16,503 bases of DNA from JAGQLF01 sp964437465 (GTDB lineage: Bacteria > Patescibacteriota > Dojkabacteria > J137). Position 1 is the first letter of the stretch. Every line of letters begins with the position of its first letter. The stretch spans positions 1 to 16,503 of the forward strand of contig CAYTGI010000023.1 of assembly GCA_964437465.1 (NCBI GenBank), in the 5' to 3' direction. Made by a program: the position numbers and the translations under genes. Below are positions 1-6,947 of this stretch, piece after piece. The notes below the pieces were generated by a model. The model made no database searches and was not told the origin of the DNA. It saw only the letters and a list, made by a program, of their open reading frames with translations.

Positions 1-707
1 TAGCAGAATACTTCAGAGAAAAAACTGGACAAGACGTCCTTCTATTTATTGATAACATTTTCCGTTTTGTTCAAGCAGGTTCAGAGGTTTCAGCTTTGTT
101 AGGTCGTATGCCTAGTGCTGTTGGATATCAACCAACATTAGCTACTGAAATGGGTAATCTACAAGAAAGAATTACTTCTACTGAGAAAGGTTCAATTACA
201 TCTGTTCAAGCGGTGTATGTTCCCGCAGACGACTTAACTGACCCTGCGCCAGCAACTACATTTGCTCACTTAGATGCTACAGTTGTTTTAAATAGATCAC
301 TATCAGAGTTAGGGATTTATCCAGCAGTAGATCCACTAGATTCAAGCTCAACAATTTTAGATCCTAATATCGTAGGTAAAGATCACTATGAAGTTGCAAG
401 AGAAGTTCAAAGAATTTTACAAAGATATAAAGATCTTCAAGATATTATCGCAATTCTGGGAATGGAAGAATTGAGTGACGAAGATAAATTAACTGTCTCA
501 AGAGCTAGAAAAGTTCAAAGATTCTTCTCTCAACCATTTTTTGTTGCTGAACAGTTTACTGGAAATCCAGGAATTTACGTTTCAATAGAAGAAACAATTG
601 ATGGATTTAAACAGATTTTAGAAGGGAAAGCTGACGATATTGCTGAGACAGCATTCTTCCTAAAAGGAAATCTAGAACATGTAAGAAATAGTTTAAAAAG
701 CGAATAA
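1..707 (+). CDS. atpD: ATP synthase F1 subunit beta, C-terminal part (5' truncated by window edge)
   Basis: Catalytic beta subunit of the F1 head of ATP synthase, which makes or hydrolyses ATP at the membrane. The reading frame is open from base 3 and carries 234 residues; the start and the P-loop lie outside the window. The Walker B strand is visible (LLFID, Asp codon 51-53), followed by the near-invariant stretches GRMPSAVGYQPTLATEMG and YVPADDLTDPAPATTFAHLD. The adenine-site Tyr is in ELGIYPAVDPLDS. The DELSEED lever appears as EELSDED (about 465-485). The C-terminal helical domain is complete. No internal ATG should be taken as the start. atpC follows after 72 bp on the same strand, the usual bacterial order. 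Identification is certain. Confidence 0.98.
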   Translation, partial: AEYFREKTGQDVLLFIDNIFRFVQAGSEVSALLGRMPSAVGYQPTLATEMGNLQERITSTEKGSITSVQAVYVPADDLTDPAPATTFAHLDATVVLNRSLSELGIYPAVDPLDSSSTILDPNIVGKDHYEVAREVQRILQRYKDLQDIIAILGMEELSDEDKLTVSRARKVQRFFSQPFFVAEQFTGNPGIYVSIEETIDGFKQILEGKADDIAETAFFLKGNLEHVRNSLKSE

Positions 708-779
708 CAGAATGTTCAGAAGAAACATAATATTAATTATAAAAGCTAAAAGCTTAAAGCTTAAAGCGAATGGCTAAAT

Positions 780-1193
780 ATGAAAGTAAATTTTGTAACA
801 CCATACGGCACAATATACAAAGGTGATAATGTTGAGAAGTTTACAATCCCTACTGAAAAAGGGGTTATAACTGTTCTTGATGATCACGTCCCTATGATCT
901 CAATTGTATCTACTGGTGAGGTAGAAATAGTTAATGAAGATGGAGAAGAAGAACATATTGCTGTTTCTAGAGGAATTTTAGAAATTAGGCAGAATAGTGA
1001 GGTTTATGTTCTTGCTGACAATGCTGAAAGAGCTGAAGATATCGATATCGAAAAGGCTGAAGAAGCTAGAAAAGCTGCTGAAGAATTCTTAAAGAAACAA
1101 CATAATCTTGAGGACGTTGAGTTCGCAAGACTGCAAGCTAAGATTGAAAAAGAGCTTACAAGAATTAATGTAGGGAAGAAGTGGAGAAGGTAA
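780..1193 (+). CDS. atpC: ATP synthase F1 subunit epsilon
   Basis: Epsilon subunit of the F1 central stalk; it couples rotation to the c-ring and can inhibit ATP hydrolysis. The 137 residues match the family length. Residues 1-85 form the beta-sandwich domain (early signature MKVNFVTPYGTIYKGDNVEKF; PTEKGVITVLDDHVPMIS, with the His-Val-Pro turn common to epsilon subunits). Residues 88-137 form an Ala/Glu/Lys-rich helical hairpin. The ATG at 780 has no Shine-Dalgarno sequence; an out-of-frame ATG at 770 is ignored. It is last in the atp operon and is followed within 7 bp by a strong terminator. Confidence 0.95.
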   Translation: MKVNFVTPYGTIYKGDNVEKFTIPTEKGVITVLDDHVPMISIVSTGEVEIVNEDGEEEHIAVSRGILEIRQNSEVYVLADNAERAEDIDIEKAEEARKAAEEFLKKQHNLEDVEFARLQAKIEKELTRINVGKKWRR

Positions 1194-1199
1194 TAAATA

Positions 1200-1222
1200 A
1201 AAAGCAGGCTGTGCCTGCTTTT
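1200..1222. terminator. Bidirectional intrinsic terminator between atpC and the convergent membrane-protein gene
   Basis: A perfect 10-bp stem, AAAAGCAGGC (1200-1209) with GCCTGCTTTT (1213-1222), and a 3-nt loop TGT. T-rich tails follow on both strands (TTTTCTTT on plus, TTTTTATTTATT on minus). It lies between the atpC stop (1193) and the stop of the convergent gene (1225), so it can end both transcripts. Confidence 0.9.
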
Positions 1223-1224
1223 CT

Positions 1225-2976
1225 TTACTGTTCTAATATACTAAAACTCAAACTACCATCGCTCTCAAATCGAATTACTAACTTTTTTTGTAACAAAATT
1301 GTATTATCATCATTTCCAATCCATTGAATTCTTCCTTGTATGCTTTGATCTTGAAATAATTCAAATACACCTTGATACCCATTTTTATTAGAGGCGGTTA
1401 TAATCCTTTGGACATCTTTACTTAACCCTCCTTTCGTTAGTGTAAGTCCAGTACTTACTTGTAATCCAAGTAAGATATCTGACATAGTTTTTCCTTTATA
1501 TCCTATAACATTTGAGTAAGTTTCTGGAGCATCTTTTTGTATTAAACTTACCTTTCTAGCATTTATAGCATTTCTCAGTTCATCTGGTAATTTTTCAACA
1601 AAGTCATTAAATTGTTGAACAGATTCTAAATCAGTACGATCCAAGTCAGCAGATAAAGTCTCTAAAACATCCTCTGCAAGTCTTCTTGCAGTTCCAGTAG
1701 TCATATTTAAATTACCGAATATTCCAAACTCATCCTTAGTTTCGATCTGGGTTAATGCTCTCTTCCATGTTTGTAAACTTTTCTCACTTTCACCAAGAAT
1801 ATTTGCTCTTGAGGATAACAATATTCTAATAAATTCTAAAGTTTTATCTGGACTATTACCTTTTTCTAGAATATCTTGATGTAGACTCCCTAGCTGAAAA
1901 TTGTAATCATCTAGCTCACGTAGTCTTTGAACTTCATCAGCTGTAAGAGATTTTCTTGCTTTTCTATCTAAATTTTTCTGTCTTCTTCTTTGAATATATA
2001 AACCAGCTGCGCTAGCTCCAATAACTCCGGTAGTCAGAATAGCTAATATTGCTGAGATAGGTAGTGACTCTTCATCAACCATTATCCCTTCAACTGTAGA
2101 CATATCTGAAGTAATTAGAAACTCAGGAACTTCTGTCCATTGAGCAATTATTCTTGTATTGTAAAATCCTAAAGCCATATATGGCCCTCTCCCAAGTTTA
2201 TCTCTTACTCTCTCTTGAAAATCCCCATAATTAACAGGTATACCTCCGCTAGTTAATGCAATTAAGATTTCTTGAGTTAATCCCTCTGCAATTTCTTGTG
2301 CATTCATTCCTCCAAAAACTACTCCCTCTCTTAAATATTCTCCTGCAATTCCGTATTCTAGAATCGCTTCTTCAACGCAAGTTCTTAAATTATGTTGTCC
2401 ATTTTCACGATTAAATGAATCTACCATCAAGTACCTTAGACCTAATTCAACATTTCTATTCAATGTAGCCTGAAAATCTTGTTCTGGTAAATCTAAGTCT
2501 TCAACATGTTGTATTACAGAAGATAATTCAATAATCAAGTTAGTAAATTCTTCGCCTTCTAATTCTATATTTCTAATTCTAAAAGGTTCGTCATCCCCCA
2601 GTGTGTTTGAGAAAGTAACAATAATATTATGTGGAAGTTCGCATGAACTCATACCAGGAAAGTAGGTCTCTATTTCAGTATTCAGACGTGTATCTAAATG
2701 ATTTTGTACCATATTAGCCGCTCTCACTACCGCTTCTCTTGGATCCATACCTGTCGCAAAAAGACCAGTAGGAACCATCACAGTTATTGAAACACCTCTA
2801 TGAGTTACAAATAATGGAAAGTATTCAAACTCACCGCTAATTTCATCTGAAGCAACTCTTACCGCTTCATCAAAGTCAGGGACTACTATAACTTGCCCAG
2901 AAGCTGTTTCAGTATCGGGAGTTTCTGCACCCCGAACAGTTGTAGGCTCTGGCTCTACTTGAAACATATGAGGCAT
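1225..2976 (-). CDS. Single-pass membrane protein of unknown function
   Basis: I do not recognise the family. The frame is open up to an ATG at 3093 (622 residues), but I place the start at the ATG at 2976 (583 residues). That start follows GGAGGT (2980-2985), and a perfect extended -10 box (3020-3028) lies inside the longer version. The 3093 start would also leave only 18 bp to the divergent trpS start. With this start, residues about 305-328 form one hydrophobic helix (PISAILAILTTGVIGASAAG), preceded by DEES and followed by RRRQKNLDRKARK. The positive-inside rule puts the C-terminal 255 residues in the cytoplasm and the N-terminal 300 residues outside, yet no signal peptide is visible. No catalytic motif stands out. 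The C-terminal half is mainly helical. It ends against the shared terminator. ATG 2997 is a possible alternative start. Confidence 0.75.
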   Translation of the reverse strand: MPHMFQVEPEPTTVRGAETPDTETASGQVIVVPDFDEAVRVASDEISGEFEYFPLFVTHRGVSITVMVPTGLFATGMDPREAVVRAANMVQNHLDTRLNTEIETYFPGMSSCELPHNIIVTFSNTLGDDEPFRIRNIELEGEEFTNLIIELSSVIQHVEDLDLPEQDFQATLNRNVELGLRYLMVDSFNRENGQHNLRTCVEEAILEYGIAGEYLREGVVFGGMNAQEIAEGLTQEILIALTSGGIPVNYGDFQERVRDKLGRGPYMALGFYNTRIIAQWTEVPEFLITSDMSTVEGIMVDEESLPISAILAILTTGVIGASAAGLYIQRRRQKNLDRKARKSLTADEVQRLRELDDYNFQLGSLHQDILEKGNSPDKTLEFIRILLSSRANILGESEKSLQTWKRALTQIETKDEFGIFGNLNMTTGTARRLAEDVLETLSADLDRTDLESVQQFNDFVEKLPDELRNAINARKVSLIQKDAPETYSNVIGYKGKTMSDILLGLQVSTGLTLTKGGLSKDVQRIITASNKNGYQGVFELFQDQSIQGRIQWIGNDDNTILLQKKLVIRFESDGSLSFSILEQ

Positions 2977-3019
2977 GTTACCTCCATCAATATCCATCAC
3001 TTTCTTCTTTAACTCAGAG

Positions 3020-3028
3020 ATTATACCA
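3020..3028 (-). promoter_or_regulatory. Extended -10 promoter for the membrane-protein gene
   Basis: On the minus strand it reads TGGTATAAT, a perfect TGnTATAAT extended -10 element (TATAAT = 3025 down to 3020). Predicted transcription start is near 3013, giving a leader of about 37 nt to the ATG at 2976, with GGAGGT just before it. No good -35 at 17 bp; TTGTCA further upstream is spaced too far (21 bp). This promoter is the main reason to shorten the gene. Confidence 0.55.
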
Positions 3029-3083
3029 TAAGTCGGCATATACTGGTGACAACCCTCCTCTCTAAAAATTTTTTTCTTTAAGT

Positions 3084-3089
3084 TATAAT
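3084..3089 (+). promoter_or_regulatory. -10 box of the trpS promoter
   Basis: Perfect TATAAT 23 bp before the trpS ATG, with a predicted start near 3096 and a 15-17 nt leader. No convincing -35. It lies within what would be the N-terminal codons of the longer version of the divergent gene, again supporting the shorter start of that gene. Confidence 0.5.
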
Positions 3090-3111
3090 TCATTGTATTA
3101 ATAAGAAAACT

Positions 3112-4101
3112 ATGAAGAAAAGAATTTTAACAGGAGACAGACCAACAGGACCTCTGCATTTAGGCCACTTTGTAGGCTCCATAAAAAATCGAGTAGAATT
3201 TCAAGATGAGTACGATCTGTTCTATTTAATTGCCGATGTTCAAGCTTTGACTGATAACTATGATAATCCAGAAAAAGTCAGGAATAATGTTTTACAGGTA
3301 GCGCAGGATAATATCGCGTGTGGACTTGATCCAGAGAAATCAACAATATTTATCCAATCAATGATTCCTGAAATTGCAGAGTTAACAGTGTTCTTTATGA
3401 ATCTAGTTTCACTAAATGAAGTTTTACGAAATCCAACTGTTAAAACTGAAGTAAAAGAAAAAGAATTTGGAGATTCTACTCCATTTGGATTTACAGCTTA
3501 TCCAGTAAGTCAAGCAGCTGATATTCTAGTAGTAAGATCTCATTTAGTTCCAGTAGGAAAGGATCAAGCACCAATGATTGAGCTTTCAAGAACAATAGCT
3601 AAAAGATTTAATAAAACTTACAATAAAGAAATTTTTCCTAAACCTAAAGCTCATTTTGGAGTTGAGACGAATTTAGTTGGTACTGATGGTGATTCTAAAA
3701 TGAGTAAATCAAAAGGAAATACAATTAATATTAATGATGATCCAGAAACAGTAAAAGAAAAAGTAAAAAGAATGTTTACTGATCCAAATAGAATTAAAGC
3801 AACTGATCCTGGAAAAGTTGAAGGTAATCCAGTTTTTATATATCACGATGCTTTTAATCCTAATATTGAAGAGGTAAAAGATTTAAAAGAGAGATATAAA
3901 AAAGGAACAGTTGGCGATGTTGAAGTGAAAGAAAAACTAGCGATAGCAATAAACAACTTCTTAGAGCCTATTAGAGAAAGAAGAGAGCAATTTCCAATTG
4001 AAAAGGTTGAAGAAATTGTAATGGAAGGAACTAAACAAACTAAGCAAGAAGCTGAAGAAACACTGAAGATGGTTAAGGAGGTGATGAAGATTAATTACTA
4101 G
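3112..4101 (+). CDS. trpS: Tryptophanyl-tRNA synthetase
   Basis: Class I aminoacyl-tRNA synthetase that charges tRNA-Trp with tryptophan in the cytoplasm. Its 329 residues match bacterial TrpRS. The HIGH signature is HLGH (residues 16-19) within PTGPLHLGHFVGS, and the KMSKS loop is at 196-200 (DSKMSKSKGN). The Trp-pocket region (FTAYPVSQAADIL) and VPVGKDQ, both typical of TrpRS, lie between them. The C-terminal helical domain recognises the anticodon. The start ATG has no Shine-Dalgarno sequence. Its TAG stop shares the palindrome CTAG (4098-4101) with the stop of the convergent rhodanese gene, so there is no intergenic space. Confidence 0.97.
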   Translation: MKKRILTGDRPTGPLHLGHFVGSIKNRVEFQDEYDLFYLIADVQALTDNYDNPEKVRNNVLQVAQDNIACGLDPEKSTIFIQSMIPEIAELTVFFMNLVSLNEVLRNPTVKTEVKEKEFGDSTPFGFTAYPVSQAADILVVRSHLVPVGKDQAPMIELSRTIAKRFNKTYNKEIFPKPKAHFGVETNLVGTDGDSKMSKSKGNTININDDPETVKEKVKRMFTDPNRIKATDPGKVEGNPVFIYHDAFNPNIEEVKDLKERYKKGTVGDVEVKEKLAIAINNFLEPIRERREQFPIEKVEEIVMEGTKQTKQEAEETLKMVKEVMKINY

Positions 4102-4517
4102 CAACTTACACCATCGCAATCCTCATCAAAGTCATAACTTTGAATGCCACCATCTAAATTAACAACATTCGTAAATCCGAGCTCTCTCATAATCTCAAGA
4201 GTCTGACCAGATCTATTGCCTGACCTACAATAGATTTTATATGATTGATTTTTATCTAGTTTATTTAATTGATTTGCAAAATCGTCAGAGTAGAAATCCA
4301 AGTTTATTGAATTTGCAATTCTCTGCTCTCTAAACTCCTCAGGAGTTCTAACATCGATAATTATTCCTTCAGATTCCTGAAAATCATTACTGCTTATTGT
4401 TTGTAGTCTTGGAGCTTGATCTCCTAAAACTTCCCCTGAATTATTTCGGCTAAAAAATCCAAAAAACATAAGTCCTAAAATAGCAAATAGCCCAATAAAA
4501 ATTAAAATATTTCTCAA
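4098..4517 (-). CDS. Membrane-anchored rhodanese-domain protein
   Basis: Predicted sulfurtransferase or persulfide-carrying protein outside the membrane. Residues 4-22 are a hydrophobic N-terminal anchor. Residues about 38-130 are one rhodanese domain: IIIDVRTPEEFREQRI, then the active-site loop CRSGNRSG with catalytic Cys97, then the closing NLDGGI. Two more cysteines lie at the tail (Cys134, Cys139), unusual for a minimal rhodanese. The start is a TTG at 4517: the first in-frame ATG (Met17) would remove the membrane segment. It is third in the operon, 10 bp after the VanY-type gene, and its stop overlaps the trpS stop. The sulfur donor and acceptor cannot be inferred. Confidence 0.88.
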   Translation of the reverse strand: MRNILIFIGLFAILGLMFFGFFSRNNSGEVLGDQAPRLQTISSNDFQESEGIIIDVRTPEEFREQRIANSINLDFYSDDFANQLNKLDKNQSYKIYCRSGNRSGQTLEIMRELGFTNVVNLDGGIQSYDFDEDCDGVSC

Positions 4518-4527
4518 AAATTTTTTA

Positions 4528-5883
4528 CTAAAGTTTATCTCCTTGATCGACTAGCCATTGATTTAATGTAAGATCTTGCTCTAAAAACATTTTAGCATTT
4601 TCAACCCCGATCCATCTATAGTGCCATGGCTCAAATCGATATCCTGTCATATCTTCTTTCCCTTCAGGATAGGATAATATAAAACCATATTCATGAGCAT
4701 TTTCAGCAAGCCAAACCCAAAGCTCTTCGTTTGCAGGACACACATCCGTAAATGCTTCACAATCAATTGAGTTTAAATCTACAGTAGTTCCGAGTTGATG
4801 TTCAGAAAATCCTGGTCTTGCAGAAATAGTGTTTGCTTCAATTTCAGCTGTTGCCCTATCTATCCCTCTTATCTCCTGATTATATCTAACCCAATACTCA
4901 AATGTTTCGACTTGAATTTCATAAGATCTATACCCTGAAGTAACATTAATATTATGGCCGGCTTCTATTGCATCTAGTAAAATCCCTTCGACAAATGGCT
5001 GAACTCTTGGTTCAATAAAATATTCTCTCCCTTCTGTATTGTAATATTCAACTTGTGGATTGTATGATTCTAATAACCTTCTTTGCTTTGTAATACTTTC
5101 CAAATAACAGTCAGTGCATAATGCAACTTCAACAGGTTCAGGATAAAACTGATTGTCGCAAATTAGATCAGATAAAAGTAACAGTTTTTCTTCATCATAA
5201 ATATACTCATTATTTTCAACATCAAAATAAATTTTAATTAAAGAGTATTTAGGGCAGTTATTTAATTCTATTCTGAACTCTCCAACTTCAATTTGATCTG
5301 AATTAGAATCTACTTGCATAACTTCCTGAGTAAATAGTTGTACTGTCAAGGCTTGATCTTCATTCAAAAAACTTGATATTTGATTAAGTTCTTCCAAAAC
5401 TAAGTTATTATCTTTATTACCAGCTATGACAATTTCAGGCTTTTGCTCAATACTATTAACTAATTCTGAGCTATACTTCCTTTCTAAACTTTCCTTAGGT
5501 CCATTGTAAAAATAGTATGTAGAACTATATATATTTAGACCATCCTCACCGTTTATCCTAATTGATTGTTCATCTGACAGATTATCCAAAACTTCACTTT
5601 TTATCTCAAAATTAATAATCTCTTTTTCTTCTTTAGTCTCAGTAGTTATATCAATTCTATTGTCTTCATTTGTTTGATCAATATATCTGTTAAAGAAAAT
5701 ATTATTTTTTCCAAGTTCATACAATGATTTTGTAAAATTACTAGGGTTTTCGTAATAAATCTCTGAAGTATGATTATGAAAATGCTTTGGGATTATTCCC
5801 GGCAGAAAAAAAAGAAATGCAAAAAATGATATTAATGTAATATCAAATGTAATAATTGCAATCAAAACAATATTCTTTTTCAT
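4528..5883 (-). CDS. Membrane-anchored VanY-type D-alanyl-D-alanine carboxypeptidase
   Basis: Predicted zinc peptidase of the VanY / peptidase M15B family, which removes the terminal D-Ala from peptidoglycan stem peptides outside the cell. Residues 4-29 form an N-terminal membrane anchor. Residues about 285-440 hold the domain: SGYRS (316-320), then the zinc-site motifs SEHQLGTTVDL (His362, Asp369) and EPWHYRW (catalytic-type Glu418, zinc ligand His421). The approximately 250 residues between anchor and domain match nothing I recognise. Cysteines at 210, 242, 256, 259 (CTDC), 375 and 382 make an even number that could form disulfides. The ATG overlaps the preceding gene's TGA stop as ATGA, so translational coupling is likely. 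The rhodanese gene follows after 10 bp. Confidence 0.9.
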   Translation of the reverse strand: MKKNIVLIAIITFDITLISFFAFLFFLPGIIPKHFHNHTSEIYYENPSNFTKSLYELGKNNIFFNRYIDQTNEDNRIDITTETKEEKEIINFEIKSEVLDNLSDEQSIRINGEDGLNIYSSTYYFYNGPKESLERKYSSELVNSIEQKPEIVIAGNKDNNLVLEELNQISSFLNEDQALTVQLFTQEVMQVDSNSDQIEVGEFRIELNNCPKYSLIKIYFDVENNEYIYDEEKLLLLSDLICDNQFYPEPVEVALCTDCYLESITKQRRLLESYNPQVEYYNTEGREYFIEPRVQPFVEGILLDAIEAGHNINVTSGYRSYEIQVETFEYWVRYNQEIRGIDRATAEIEANTISARPGFSEHQLGTTVDLNSIDCEAFTDVCPANEELWVWLAENAHEYGFILSYPEGKEDMTGYRFEPWHYRWIGVENAKMFLEQDLTLNQWLVDQGDKL

Positions 5884-6479
5884 TTAGTTCTTATATATCT
5901 TTGAAATTCCCTATCGTAATCAATATGCTCATCAAGCGCATTCCTGATTATCTCAGATCTACTCTCCTTTTTCTTTTCACTAGCCCAATCTAAATAATAC
6001 TTATGTTTATCATCTAAAACTACATTGTACCTTTTTAATCCTCTACCAATTGTGTTAAATCCTATAAATTCTTTCAGTACCTGATCAACTTCACCGATCT
6101 CATAGTCTTTTATAGTAATAAGTTTAGAATCAATCCATTCTAGATATGAATCAGCAAAAGAATTATCTTTCTCTAATCGTAAAACTAAAACAGGCTTTTG
6201 ACGTGTAATTGCATATGTAATCTGGTGAGAAGAGCTAAAATTTGGAACTGTGAATTCAATTACAACAAAATCACATCTATCAATAGCTTTTGTAATTAAG
6301 TTAAAGTTTCTTTTCCTATCTCTAAAACCCTTGGGATTTTTTAACTTGTAGTCATAAGCACTTTCAAGCCAGTCATCAAGAATAATACATTTTTGGTTAA
6401 TTAAACCCTGTCTGACTTTGGAGTAGACATCATAGTACTCAATCAACTTAGCCGTTGTTGTTCCGAAAAATACCTTCAT
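5880..6479 (-). CDS. Predicted regulator: nucleoside-deoxyribosyltransferase-like domain fused to ribbon-helix-helix domain
   Basis: 199 residues with two parts. Residues 1-140 resemble the nucleoside 2-deoxyribosyltransferase / Rossmann-like fold: an N-terminal strand (KVFFGTTT), then DRCDFVVIEFTVPNFSSSHQ, then a YAITRQKPVLVLR helix-strand. In the enzymes the corresponding stretch carries the nucleophilic Glu; here I align Gln86 to it, so catalysis may be lost. Residues 149-187 fit a ribbon-helix-helix (MetJ/Arc/CopG-type) domain: the strand KRYNVVLDD, helix YLDWASEKK, then SRSEIIRNALDEHID. A DNA-binding dimer is therefore likely, with the first domain as ligand sensor. It is first in an operon with the VanY-type and rhodanese genes and is divergent from two MazG genes across a perfect palindrome. 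The RHH call is firm; the first domain is moderately sure. Confidence 0.7.
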   Translation of the reverse strand: MKVFFGTTTAKLIEYYDVYSKVRQGLINQKCIILDDWLESAYDYKLKNPKGFRDRKRNFNLITKAIDRCDFVVIEFTVPNFSSSHQITYAITRQKPVLVLRLEKDNSFADSYLEWIDSKLITIKDYEIGEVDQVLKEFIGFNTIGRGLKRYNVVLDDKHKYYLDWASEKKKESRSEIIRNALDEHIDYDREFQRYIRTK

Positions 6480-6485
6480 GCATAA

Positions 6486-6494
6486 ATTTTAACA
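6486..6494 (-). promoter_or_regulatory. Extended -10 promoter of the regulator operon
   Basis: On the minus strand it reads TGTTAAAAT, an extended -10 (TGn plus TAAAAT, 6491 down to 6486). A start 7 nt downstream falls on 6479, the A of the ATG, so the transcript may be leaderless. The -35 position (about 6509-6514) lies inside the palindrome at 6497-6517. Confidence 0.4.
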
Positions 6495-6496
6495 AA

Positions 6497-6517
6497 GTTG
6501 TGTAATGATTACACAAC
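6497..6517. promoter_or_regulatory. Perfect inverted repeat, likely operator of the RHH regulator
   Basis: GTTGTGTAA (6497-6505), spacer TGA, TTACACAAC (6509-6517): a 9-bp perfect dyad centred on 6507 in the 75-bp gap between divergent genes. It covers the spacer and -35 region of the regulator's own promoter and lies just upstream of the MazG promoter. Inner TGTGTAA/TTACACA half-sites fit the short dyads bound by RHH dimers. Assigning it to the RHH protein is inference from adjacency. Confidence 0.6.
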
Positions 6518-6542
6518 AATTTAATGTTAAATTATTGCTAGT

Positions 6543-6548
6543 TATAAA
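6543..6548 (+). promoter_or_regulatory. -10 box of the MazG pair
   Basis: TATAAA ends 6 nt before the first MazG ATG (6555), so a standard start would coincide with the start codon and give a leaderless mRNA. No good -35; the expected site (about 6520-6525) begins 3 bp after the palindrome. Confidence 0.35.
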
Positions 6549-6554
6549 GAAAAT

Positions 6555-6947
6555 ATGCAAAAAGAATTAGATATGCTCAGGGAATTCCACACAGCTTTTA
6601 ATGCCTATATTGGAGATGATATACCAAGCCTAGATATACCGGAGGAAATTAAAAAAGTAAGACTTACATTAATAAATGAAGAGGTTAGAGAGGTTAATGA
6701 TGCTATTAATAATAAAGAGCCAATTCACGATCTTGCAAAAGAATTAGCAGATCTAGTTTATGTAACTCTTGGTACTGTAGAAGCTTTTGGTCTAAGGAAT
6801 AAATTCGAAGAGATCTTTACTGAAGTTCATCGAAGCAACATGAGCAAATTGGACAAAAATGGGAAACCTATTTTGAGAGAAGATGGAAAGGTTTTAAAAT
6901 CAGAATTATTTACACCCGCAGATATTAAAACAATTCTTGAAAAATGA
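6555..6947 (+). CDS. MazG-superfamily nucleotide pyrophosphohydrolase (PRA-PH-like)
   Basis: Predicted all-alpha NTP pyrophosphohydrolase, cleaving nucleoside triphosphates to monophosphate and pyrophosphate; the substrate is unknown. The 130 residues contain the metal-binding motif: Glu42, Glu43 and Glu46 in NEEVREV, and Glu63 and Asp66 in KELADLVY, the EExxE...ExxD pattern. The tail EVHRSNMSKLDKNGKPI and ELFTPADI is typical of the small phage- and bacteria-borne PRA-PH-like subgroup. The start has no ribosome-binding site, and the promoter suggests a leaderless message. Its TGA stop overlaps the next ATG (ATGA at 6944-6947). A true HisE role is unlikely because no histidine genes are nearby. 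Confidence 0.88.
   Translation: MQKELDMLREFHTAFNAYIGDDIPSLDIPEEIKKVRLTLINEEVREVNDAINNKEPIHDLAKELADLVYVTLGTVEAFGLRNKFEEIFTEVHRSNMSKLDKNGKPILREDGKVLKSELFTPADIKTILEK

Noticed and set aside
96..707. Stand-alone gene starting at the ATG at 96
   Set aside because: The frame is open to base 3 and the upstream codons encode the conserved Walker B region of atpD, so this is an internal Met.
745..770. AAGCTTAAAGC-type short repeats before atpC
   Set aside because: Only two to three imperfect 7-8 bp units in a 72-bp AT-rich gap; no dyad or coding role that stands out.
6555..6947. HisE (phosphoribosyl-ATP pyrophosphatase of histidine synthesis)
   Set aside because: Same superfamily fold and motif, but there are no his genes nearby and the tail matches small stand-alone MazG-type proteins.
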